Assembly (NCBI RefSeq): GCF_032190615.1
Contig: NZ_JAVLAT010000001.1
Location: 1,558,501-1,622,500 of the forward strand
Direction of reading: 5' to 3'
Length of the DNA stretch: 64,000 nucleotides
Origin: Brucella pseudogrignonensis
GTDB taxonomy: Bacteria; Pseudomonadota; Alphaproteobacteria; Rhizobiales; Rhizobiaceae
Position 1 is the stretch's first letter; each line of letters begins with the position of its first letter. Below the pieces are notes generated by a model. That model did not search any database and had not been told where the DNA came from. It was given only the letters and a program-made list of their open reading frames with translations. Below, one piece after another: positions 27,950-34,885 of this stretch. Position numbers and translations under genes: made by a program.

Positions 27950-29377
27950 GTGGCTCTCGCGTCCCAACGACTTCTTGCTGATTTTCCTGCCTTCTTCCGT
28001 GTTTCGGGAGAGGTGGTGGTTATTGTTGGCGGTGGCGAAGAAGCGCTTAACAAGGCGCGGCTCGTGGCACAGACGTCAGCTCGTTTGCGCATCGTTGCGG
28101 AAGAGTTTGAGCCAGCCTTGGCGAGCTTCATCGAAAGCCATGGTGCAGAGCAAATCCGGCAAGCTTTTGAATCAAAACATCTTGAAGGTGCGAAGCTGGT
28201 TTTTGTTGCGACCGGCGATGAACAGACCGATCGCGCAATTGCAGCGATAGCCAAAGCGCATAAGATTCCTGTCAATGTTGTTGATCGTCCTGCACTCTGC
28301 GATTTCCTGACACCGGCTATCGTTAACCGTGCACCGATTGCAATTGCCATTGGCACGGAAGGTTCGGCGCCTGTGCTAGCACAGATGGTGCGGGCGCGTA
28401 TTGATGCGGCTTTCTCACCACGTCTTGGTGAGCTTGCACATTATGCCGAAAGCTGGCGCGCGCATGTTGAAAAGCTGCTTCCAAAGGGCTTGGCGCGCCG
28501 CAGCTTCTGGCGCGGGTTTTTCTCCGGCGCCGTTGCGCGGGCTGTTGAAAACGATGACCGCGAGGAAGCCGATAGAGCAGCAAATGCATTAATTGCAGAG
28601 CCGCAGAATGCTGCCGGTTATGTCTGGCTGGTTGGCGCTGGTCCGGGTGCAGAAGATCTGCTGACCCTGCGTGCGCATCGTGTGCTGATGGAAGCCGATG
28701 TGATTGTGCATGACGCGCTGGTGCCAGAAGGCGTTATCGCCATGGGTCGCCGCGATGCGGAGCGTCTTTCGGTCGGCAAGCGCAAGGGATGCCATTCCAA
28801 AAGCCAGAACGAGATCAACGATCTCCTCGTCAGCCTTGGTCGCGAAGGCAAGCGCGTGGTGCGTCTGAAAGCGGGCGATCCGCTGGTCTTTGGCCGTGCG
28901 GGCGAAGAAATGGCGGCGCTGCGGTCGGCGGGTATCGGTTTTGAAATCGTGCCGGGCATCACCTCTGCTTTCGCTGCCGCAGCCGATATGGAACTGCCGC
29001 TGACACTGCGCGGCGTGGCGTCCTCGCTGGTGTTCACCACTGGCCACGACATGGCAGGCGATGTCTTGCCGGGCTGGGCCAAGCTTGCCGTCTCGGGCGC
29101 AACAATCGCCGTCTATATGGGCTCAAGTGTTGCTGCATCCGTTGCAAGCCGTCTGATTTCTGCGGGACTGCATGAAGATACGGCTGTCGCGGTTGTTGAA
29201 AATGCCAGCCGCAAGGACAAGCAGCTGTTTCATGGAACATTGAAAGATCTGCCATCGCTGGAAGAGCGCAAAGAGCTTGCGGGTCCGGTCATGGTCATCA
29301 TCGGCGATGCTGTTGCAGGTGCCGCTATCGATAAAGCGCAAGCGCTGGCGGTTCGTCCCGTTGCAGTCGCCGCTTAA
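27950..29377 (+). CDS. cysG: Siroheme synthase CysG (precorrin-2 dehydrogenase / ferrochelatase / uroporphyrinogen-III C-methyltransferase)
   Basis: Makes siroheme, the cofactor of CysI, from uroporphyrinogen III. GTG start 27950 (VALASQRLLADFPAF) after AAAAAGGA. N-terminal NAD-binding dehydrogenase/chelatase half (VVVIVGGGEEALNKARLV, residues 1-205) is fused to the SUMT methyltransferase half from about residue 222 (VWLVGAGPGAEDLLTLRAHR, VVRLKAGDPLVFGRAGEE). 475 aa is full length. First gene of the sulfite-reduction operon; controlled by the leader described above. Confidence 0.95.
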   Translation: MALASQRLLADFPAFFRVSGEVVVIVGGGEEALNKARLVAQTSARLRIVAEEFEPALASFIESHGAEQIRQAFESKHLEGAKLVFVATGDEQTDRAIAAIAKAHKIPVNVVDRPALCDFLTPAIVNRAPIAIAIGTEGSAPVLAQMVRARIDAAFSPRLGELAHYAESWRAHVEKLLPKGLARRSFWRGFFSGAVARAVENDDREEADRAANALIAEPQNAAGYVWLVGAGPGAEDLLTLRAHRVLMEADVIVHDALVPEGVIAMGRRDAERLSVGKRKGCHSKSQNEINDLLVSLGREGKRVVRLKAGDPLVFGRAGEEMAALRSAGIGFEIVPGITSAFAAAADMELPLTLRGVASSLVFTTGHDMAGDVLPGWAKLAVSGATIAVYMGSSVAASVASRLISAGLHEDTAVAVVENASRKDKQLFHGTLKDLPSLEERKELAGPVMVIIGDAVAGAAIDKAQALAVRPVAVAA

Positions 29378-29393
29378 ATCAGGGGTTGGAAAA

Positions 29394-29711
29394 ATGGTTG
29401 TAAAAGTTCTCACCGCAAACCGGCTCATTGATGGTCAGGCCGTGTGGCTTGGCGCTGATGGTTCATGGCAGGAAACGATTGATGGCGCGCTGGTTGCCCG
29501 TCATGCGGAAGCCGTTAGCGCTCTCGAAAATGCTGGCAAGGTTGCTGCCAAAGCCAACCTGGTTGTCGATGTGAATGTGATTGATGTCGAAGAGCGTGAC
29601 GAAGGGCTCTATCCCATTCGCCTGCGCGAGCGCATCCGGCTCTCCGGCCCCACCATCGTTACGCTTGGTCAACCGCATGGCTCCCAAAAGTGGGAACCGG
29701 TTTTGGGATAA
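29394..29711 (+). CDS. DUF2849 domain-containing protein with repeat-derived C-terminus
   Basis: 105-aa protein starting at ATG 29394 (MVVKVLTANRLIDGQAVWLG), 16 bp after cysG. DUF2849 proteins occur almost always between cysG and cysI in rhizobia; function unknown, presumably an accessory to sulfite reduction. The last 12 residues (PHGSQKWEPVLG) and the stop codon are encoded by a short palindromic repeat (29675-29719), suggesting the natural end was changed by the repeat. Confidence 0.8.
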   Translation: MVVKVLTANRLIDGQAVWLGADGSWQETIDGALVARHAEAVSALENAGKVAAKANLVVDVNVIDVEERDEGLYPIRLRERIRLSGPTIVTLGQPHGSQKWEPVLG

Positions 29712-29719
29712 AGCCATGC
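29675..29719. repeat. Short palindromic repeat, copy 3, overlapping a coding end
   Basis: 45-bp palindrome: GCATGGCT... / ...AGCCATGC arms with the core CCCAAAAGTGGGAACCGG and TTTTGGG. It supplies the stop codon and final 12 codons of the DUF2849 gene. Same family as copies at 24498, 26420 and 54148. Confidence 0.88.
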
Positions 29720-29768
29720 GTGAAAAAAGCCTGAAGCAAGCCTCCTGATCTGGATATCGGAAATTACC

Positions 29769-31439
29769 ATGTATCGTTATGATGAATTTGACCGCGATTT
29801 TGTTGCGGCCCGCGTTGCACAGTTCAAGGATCAGGTTGAGCGCCGCCTTTCGGGTGAAATGACGGAAGACCAGTTCAAGCCGTTGCGCTTGATGAATGGC
29901 CTTTATCTGCAATTGCACGCCTATATGCTGCGTGTCGCAATCCCTTACGGCACATTGTCGAGCCGCCAGTTGCGCAGGCTTGGCTCTATTGCGCGCGAGT
30001 ATGACCGCGGTTTTGCGCATTTCACAACGCGCCAAAATGTTCAGTATAACTGGCCAGCACTAAAAGACGTGCCACGCATTCTTGAAGAACTGGCCGAAGT
30101 CGAAATGCACGCCATTCAGACTTCGGGCAACTGCATTCGCAATGTGACCGCTGATCACTTTGCAGGGGCGGCCGCTGATGAAGTGGCCGATCCGCGCCCG
30201 CTGGCAGAAATTCTGCGTCAGTGGTCGTCGCTGCATCCCGAGTTTTCTTATCTGCCGCGCAAATTCAAGATTGCGATTGTTGGCTCAGAGCATGATCGTG
30301 CGGCCATTCAGGTGCATGATATCGGTTTGCAGCTGAAAAAGAACGAAGCAGGCGAGCTAGGCCTTGCTGTCTATATTGGCGGCGGGCAGGGGCGCACGCC
30401 GATGGTCGCCAAAAAAATCCGCGACTTCCTGCCGCTTGAGGACATGCTGACCTATGTGACAGCGATTGTCCGCGTTTATAATCTCCATGGACGCCGCGAT
30501 AATAAATACAAAGCGCGTATTAAAATCCTCTTGCATGAAACTGGCATTGAGCCGCTGGTGCAGGAGATTGACGCTGAGTGGGAACAGATCCGTTACAGCG
30601 ATCTGCAACTGCCGCAGCGCGATATTGATGCGATTGAAAGCTATTTCCGTATGCCGGATTTGCCGCAGCGTCCCGAAGGCTGGGAAATTCTGGCTGTCAC
30701 GCAGAAGGCTGATGCCGATTTTGCCGCCTGGACGCAGCGCAATGTGACGCCGCACAAGAACCCGGATTATGCGGTCGTGACGATCTCGCTCAAACCCATT
30801 GGCGGTATTCCGGGCGATGCGAGTGCTGAACAGATGGAATTGGTAGCGGATATTGCGCAAACCTATTCTTCTGATGAAATCCGCGTCAGCCATGAGCAGA
30901 ATCTGGTTCTGCCGCATGTGGCCAAGGCCGATCTTCCGGCGGTCTATGACCTGCTTCAATCGGACGGACTGGTGACGGCCAATGCGGGTCTGATCACTGA
31001 TATTATCGCATGCCCCGGCCTTGATTATTGCGCGCTTGCCAATGCGCGTTCGATCCCGGTCGCGCAGCGCATTTCTGAACGCTTTGGCAATCAGCAGCGC
31101 CAGCTGGAAATTGGCGATCTCAAGATCAAAATTTCCGGCTGCATCAATGCCTGCGGCCATCACCATGTCGGTCACATTGGTATTCTTGGTGTCGAAAAGA
31201 AGGGTGAAGAACTCTACCAGATCACGCTTGGCGGTTCGGCGGATGAATATACATCCATCGGCGACATTACTGGACGCGGCTTTTCGTCAGAAGAAGTGGT
31301 TGATGCCATAGAAACGGTGGTCGATACCTATCTTGGCTTGCGTGAGCATGCGGATGAAAGTTTCATTGCTGCCTATCGCCGGGTGGGTATGGAGCCTTTC
31401 AAAAGGGCACTTTATGGCGAGGTGAACCGTGCAGCCTGA
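29769..31439 (+). CDS. cysI: Sulfite reductase hemoprotein (nitrite/sulfite reductase family)
   Basis: Six-electron reduction of sulfite to sulfide using siroheme and [4Fe-4S]. 556 aa with two duplicated ferredoxin-like and siroheme domains. The cluster/siroheme cysteines are in ACPGLDYCALANARS (C-X5-C) and KISGCINACGHHHVGHIGI (C-X3-C). Arg/Lys siroheme-binding sequences (HFTTRQNVQYNWP, TSGNCIRNVTADH) are present. The stop overlaps the GTG of cysH by 11 bp. Confidence 0.93.
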   Translation: MYRYDEFDRDFVAARVAQFKDQVERRLSGEMTEDQFKPLRLMNGLYLQLHAYMLRVAIPYGTLSSRQLRRLGSIAREYDRGFAHFTTRQNVQYNWPALKDVPRILEELAEVEMHAIQTSGNCIRNVTADHFAGAAADEVADPRPLAEILRQWSSLHPEFSYLPRKFKIAIVGSEHDRAAIQVHDIGLQLKKNEAGELGLAVYIGGGQGRTPMVAKKIRDFLPLEDMLTYVTAIVRVYNLHGRRDNKYKARIKILLHETGIEPLVQEIDAEWEQIRYSDLQLPQRDIDAIESYFRMPDLPQRPEGWEILAVTQKADADFAAWTQRNVTPHKNPDYAVVTISLKPIGGIPGDASAEQMELVADIAQTYSSDEIRVSHEQNLVLPHVAKADLPAVYDLLQSDGLVTANAGLITDIIACPGLDYCALANARSIPVAQRISERFGNQQRQLEIGDLKIKISGCINACGHHHVGHIGILGVEKKGEELYQITLGGSADEYTSIGDITGRGFSSEEVVDAIETVVDTYLGLREHADESFIAAYRRVGMEPFKRALYGEVNRAA

Positions 31440-32178
31440 CGCCGATGAACGCGCAGCCGCGCAGGCGCGGCTGTTGGAGGGAAATCATGGCGCGTCCTCT
31501 CCGCAGGACGTGATTGCGCTCAGCACCCATGAACTCTTTGATGGCCAGATTGCAGTCGTTTCGTCCTTTGGTGCTGAATCGGCTGTCCTGCTGCACATGA
31601 TTTCGGAGATTGATCCGGCAACGCCGGTTCTGTTTCTTGATACAGGCAAGCATTTCCGCGCGACGCTCGATTATCGGCATGATCTTGTGGACCGGCTGGG
31701 GCTTCTCGACGTGCAGGATATTTTGCCACTTGCGGACAGCGTGAAAGCGGATGATCCGTTTGGTGCTTTGTCGATGACCGACAAGGATCGCTGCTGCTTT
31801 ATCCGCAAGGTTGAGCCGATGGCGCGAGCTGTTTCTCCTTATCGTGCATGGATGACCGGTCGGAAGCAGTTTCAGGCATCGACCCGCAATGCATTGCCGG
31901 TTTTTGAATCGGTCGGCCCACGCATTCGCATCAATCCGCTGGCGCGGATGAGCGCGGATGACTTGCGAAACTACGCGCAAAAACATGATCTGCCTGTCCA
32001 TCCACTGACGGTGCAGGGCTACCGTTCAATTGGCTGCATGCCTTGTACGCGACCCGTGAGCGAGGGTGAAGACCAGCGCGCCGGGCGCTGGTCGGGATCG
32101 GAAAAGACCGAATGCGGCATCCATCTGAGCGGACTTGCTGATAGTCTAAAAAATCATGGAGCTTTGGACCGGAAATGA
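31429..32178 (+). CDS. cysH: Assimilatory phosphoadenylyl-/adenylylsulfate reductase
   Basis: Reduces activated sulfate to sulfite with thioredoxin. GTG start 31429; 249 aa. The PP-loop-like SSFGAESAVLLHMI binds the nucleotide. Two cysteine pairs, DRCCFIRKVEP and IGCMPCTRPV, are the [4Fe-4S] ligands diagnostic of APS-using enzymes, so APS rather than PAPS is the likely substrate. The catalytic Cys is in KTECGIHLSG. Note that CysNC still carries an APS kinase domain. Overlaps DUF934 gene start by 4 bp. Confidence 0.93.
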   Translation: MQPDADERAAAQARLLEGNHGASSPQDVIALSTHELFDGQIAVVSSFGAESAVLLHMISEIDPATPVLFLDTGKHFRATLDYRHDLVDRLGLLDVQDILPLADSVKADDPFGALSMTDKDRCCFIRKVEPMARAVSPYRAWMTGRKQFQASTRNALPVFESVGPRIRINPLARMSADDLRNYAQKHDLPVHPLTVQGYRSIGCMPCTRPVSEGEDQRAGRWSGSEKTECGIHLSGLADSLKNHGALDRK

Positions 32179-32690
32179 GTGAAACAAAACTTTGGTCCGA
32201 GCAGGGCTTTCGTGAAGACGATTATATTTTTGGCGATGATCTCGAAACCGCAGGTGACGCGCCCGCGATCATCATTCCGCTGGCTGTCTGGTTGGGGCTT
32301 GATGAGGAGCTGCGCCGCGCCTCCAATCGCCGTATCGGTGTTTCGGTGACGCCGGGTGAGAAAATTGATCCGCTGTTGGATCATCTCGAAAACCTGCCAG
32401 TCATTGCTTTGGAGTTTCCGGCCTTCAATGATGGTCGCTCCTATTCTAAGGCCGAGGTTCTGCGTCGTGCGGGTTTTGTGGGCGAGCTGCGGGCGACGGG
32501 GGATGTGCTGATTGATCAGGCGGCACTGATGCTGCGCACAGGTTTTGACAGCCTGCAAGTGACCAACAAACTCGCGCAATCGCGCCTTGGCGAGCAGCGT
32601 CTTGTCGATACGCCCGGCTATTATCAACCCGGCCGTGGTTCGGTTCAGCAGGAAGGCGGGTTCGCCTGGCGGCGGGTAAAGGCCGTCTAA
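32175..32690 (+). CDS. DUF934 domain-containing protein, sulfite-reduction accessory
   Basis: 171-aa protein regularly encoded with cysI and cysH in alpha- and betaproteobacteria; function unproven. Characteristic sequences are LENLPVIALEFPAFNDGRSY and LRRAGFVGELRATGDVLIDQ. ATGA overlap with cysH shows it is translated as part of the operon. Confidence 0.88.
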   Translation: MSETKLWSEQGFREDDYIFGDDLETAGDAPAIIIPLAVWLGLDEELRRASNRRIGVSVTPGEKIDPLLDHLENLPVIALEFPAFNDGRSYSKAEVLRRAGFVGELRATGDVLIDQAALMLRTGFDSLQVTNKLAQSRLGEQRLVDTPGYYQPGRGSVQQEGGFAWRRVKAV

Positions 32691-32770
32691 ATATTGCTTT
32701 TAGGTATTTAGCTGTTTTGCTTCGATGGATGATAGGGTAGATACGCCGCATCAATCATTGGAGACAAGAC

Positions 32771-33064
32771 GTGATCCGCCACATTGTTTTCTTCAGCGTC
32801 AAGCCCGATCAGGACATCGATGTCGTCCGCAAGGGCTTGGAGCAGTTGGGTACTATTCCTTATTCCGACGTGTTTGAAGTTCTGCCGAATTCCAAGGTCG
32901 ACCCGATGGGCAACGCGATTGATCTTGTGGTCTATGCTGAGTTCAAGGACGAAGAAGCGCTGTTCGCATACAAAAACCATCCCACCTATGATGCGTCCAC
33001 CCAGTATGTGCGCCCGATGCGTGAATTGCGTTTTTCCGCAGATGTCGTGACCGACAAAAGCTAA
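32771..33064 (+). CDS. Dabb family (stress-responsive alpha/beta barrel) protein
   Basis: 97-aa ferredoxin-like fold protein (MIRHIVFFSVKPDQDIDVVR at the N-terminus, HPTYDASTQYVRPMRE near the end) that usually dimerises. GTG start at 32771 follows GGAGAC. Substrate unknown. Its stop overlaps the stop of the convergent Ogt gene by 4 bp. Confidence 0.82.
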   Translation: MIRHIVFFSVKPDQDIDVVRKGLEQLGTIPYSDVFEVLPNSKVDPMGNAIDLVVYAEFKDEEALFAYKNHPTYDASTQYVRPMRELRFSADVVTDKS

Positions 33065-33636
33065 TCAGCCTCCGGTGGAGCCTGCAACGGTAATCCACCA
33101 AACAAGTCGGGCTCCGCTGACGTTCTCGCACGTTCAATATTCAGCAGCCGCAACTTGGTGGCTGTACCACCCGCCGCCGAAAAACCTCCAACCTTGCCAT
33201 TGGAACCCAAGACCCGATGGCAAGGCACGATGATCGGAAACGGGTTTTTCCCCAGTGCATAGCCCACTGCCTGCGAAAGGCTGACATCGCCAAGCCTGCG
33301 TGCGATTGCGCCATAGGTGATTGTCTCGCCCGCTTTTAAAGCGAGAAGGATTTCATAGACTTTCCGGTTGAGTTCCGGCAACGGATCAAGCGCAAGCGGT
33401 GTTTGCGAAAAATCTGGATTTCCACCCTCGAGAAGCGCGCGAACCTTATCAATCGCTGCGCTAACATAGGCGGGCGGCGCGGCTTCGTTCGCGTTTGAAA
33501 AGCGTGATCGCAGACGATAACGTGTTTCGCTTTCATCTAGGTCGCCGATTTCCACACCGATAATCTTGTCGGTGTGCCATGCAATCCCGCAAGGGCCGAT
33601 AGGCGTTTCGAATATGTTGATACCAGTCGAATCCAT
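33061..33636 (-). CDS. ogt: Methylated-DNA--[protein]-cysteine S-methyltransferase
   Basis: Suicide repair of O6-alkylguanine. The C-terminal domain has the alkyl-acceptor motif IIVPCHRVLGSNGKVGGFSA with the active Cys, preceded by the DNA-binding helix (GDVSLSQAVGYALGKNPFP). ATG 33636 (MDSTGINIFETPIGPCG) gives 191 aa; an in-frame ATG at 33741 would add 35 residues. Neither start has a clear ribosome site, so the N-terminus is uncertain. Confidence 0.88.
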   Translation of the reverse strand: MDSTGINIFETPIGPCGIAWHTDKIIGVEIGDLDESETRYRLRSRFSNANEAAPPAYVSAAIDKVRALLEGGNPDFSQTPLALDPLPELNRKVYEILLALKAGETITYGAIARRLGDVSLSQAVGYALGKNPFPIIVPCHRVLGSNGKVGGFSAAGGTATKLRLLNIERARTSAEPDLFGGLPLQAPPEAD

Positions 33637-33827
33637 AAACAGCGATATAGCATAATTCGCAACAATTGCTGCGGATGGTGTTGCGAAATGGTTGAAGAAC
33701 GCAGCAAATAGTGATTGTGTGGAAACAACCGCCATGGGCATGACGAGGATTCATGTCTTTAAATGGCCAAATGACAGAGCGATACCTTCCGGAGCATGTT
33801 GCATGTGATCGGAACGAGGAAGTTTAA

Positions 33828-34073
33828 ATGGACGATTACGAACGCTATGCCACAGGGCTGATGATCGTTTTTGGTGCGCTGATTGTCGGCGCGCTAATGG
33901 CAGCCAATCTTTACCATGGTGATAAGCCCGGATTTCTTTTTGCGCTGGGTGCAGCGGTGGTGGGCTGGTTTTCTGCTTTTGCCGTACTTTTCGACAAGCC
34001 TCGCGTCTATGGCGTGATGATCGCCGTGGCTATCGGCTTGGTCGCAGCCTCCATCGGCGCTTTCGTCACCTGA
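33828..34073 (+). CDS. Small three-helix membrane protein, unknown
   Basis: 81 aa with three hydrophobic segments (TGLMIVFGALIVGALMAANL; FLFALGAAVVGWFSAFAVLF; VYGVMIAVAIGLVAASIGAF) joined by short charged loops (YHGDKP, DKPR). ATG 33828 follows GAGGAAG. I do not recognise a family. A strong terminator follows, so it is a complete single-gene unit. Confidence 0.7.
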   Translation: MDDYERYATGLMIVFGALIVGALMAANLYHGDKPGFLFALGAAVVGWFSAFAVLFDKPRVYGVMIAVAIGLVAASIGAFVT

Positions 34074-34096
34074 TCTTTGACATAAATATTCTTATG

Positions 34097-34123
34097 AAAA
34101 GCCCCGGTTTTCCGGGGCTTTTT
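34097..34123. terminator. Bidirectional terminator between small membrane protein and BA14K gene
   Basis: AAAAGCCCCGG / CCGGGGCTTTT, an 11-bp stem with a TTTT loop region and T/A runs on both sides. It serves the two convergent genes. Confidence 0.92.
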
Positions 34124-34125
34124 GC

Positions 34126-34554
34126 TTAAATATAAGGCGAGTAGCACTGGCGACGCGGGCCGTAATTAGGCTGGAATGTATTGTCGTAAGCCCGGTATGA
34201 CCGATAGCGATTATAGCACCAGCGCACATGCGCATTCCCGCCTCCCCGGTAGACAGGTCCAGGGCGATAGCGCGGTGGGTGATGACGATAGCGTGGCGGC
34301 GGGCCCCAATTCCGATGGTGTGGTCGGTAGTGCCTGTAGCCATCGCGATAACGCGGCGGATGGTGGCGCCAGCCGCCCCGGTCTCCACGATAGTCGTAAT
34401 ATTGAACAGTCTCGATCGGAGCCTGTGCATCCTGGCTGACGGTGGCTGCCAGACGGGGGACTGGCTGTGCCGCATCGGCGCTTGCAGTGACGGCAGGCAC
34501 GCCTAGGCCAAGTGATAGACACGCCGCGAAAAAGGAAGATGCTAATTTCTTCAT
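34126..34554 (-). CDS. BA14K family secreted protein
   Basis: 142-aa exported protein with a signal peptide ([20 protein letters not shown]). The middle is rich in Tyr, Arg, His and Pro ([18 protein letters not shown]). It ends with the BA14K signature [20 protein letters not shown] and RRQCYSPYI. Family members include the 14-kDa immunoreactive antigen of Brucella abortus, reported as lectin-like. Its presence supports the Brucella/Ochrobactrum or close rhizobial origin. Confidence 0.88.
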   Translation of the reverse strand: MKKLASSFFAACLSLGLGVPAVTASADAAQPVPRLAATVSQDAQAPIETVQYYDYRGDRGGWRHHPPRYRDGYRHYRPHHRNWGPPPRYRHHPPRYRPGPVYRGGGNAHVRWCYNRYRSYRAYDNTFQPNYGPRRQCYSPYI

Positions 34555-34708
34555 TGGGGTCTCCCTATCTGAATTCTTATCTCAACGTCCCTCGTGCGAT
34601 TTTGATCCTGCATTGTGGCGTGCCGGTGGCTTTGAAAGCTCACTTTTTCTTCAAACCAGCAATAGTTTAGTGAAAACGCGCGCTGCGATTAATCGAGTGG
34701 CGTCAGAA

Positions 34709-34737
34709 TTGACATAAAGATATGTTTATGTCATTAA
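34709..34737 (+). promoter_or_regulatory. Candidate metH promoter with overlapping 24-bp operator palindrome
   Basis: TGACATAAA-N6-TTTATGTCA (34710-34733) is a perfect 9-bp inverted repeat. It overlaps a TTGACA -35 box (34709-34714), with a weak -10 about 17 bp on (CATTAA, 34732). This lies about 150 bp before metH. The centre (AAGATATG) and length resemble operators of ArsR-type methionine-cycle regulators such as SahR; the regulator itself is not in the window. Confidence 0.5.
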
Positions 34738-34885
34738 ATCGACTTTGTGCGCTGTGCGCTCGTCTAGAGCGTCCCAGCGTGTATTCAATAAAGCAATCCA
34801 GGCATCGTCTTTTCAGAAAGTCCTTTGCGGATTTCGGGCTCTGCTGTAGCGATGAAGCGTATCAGAACACAGGCGGTAATCCCCT
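34738..34885. other. metH leader region
   Basis: Remaining 148 bp of the 331-bp gap between BA14K and metH, presumably the 5' leader. I do not see a cobalamin, SAM or SAH riboswitch signature. A 17-codon ORF (34852-34905) overlaps the metH start in another frame but has no ribosome site. Confidence 0.4.
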
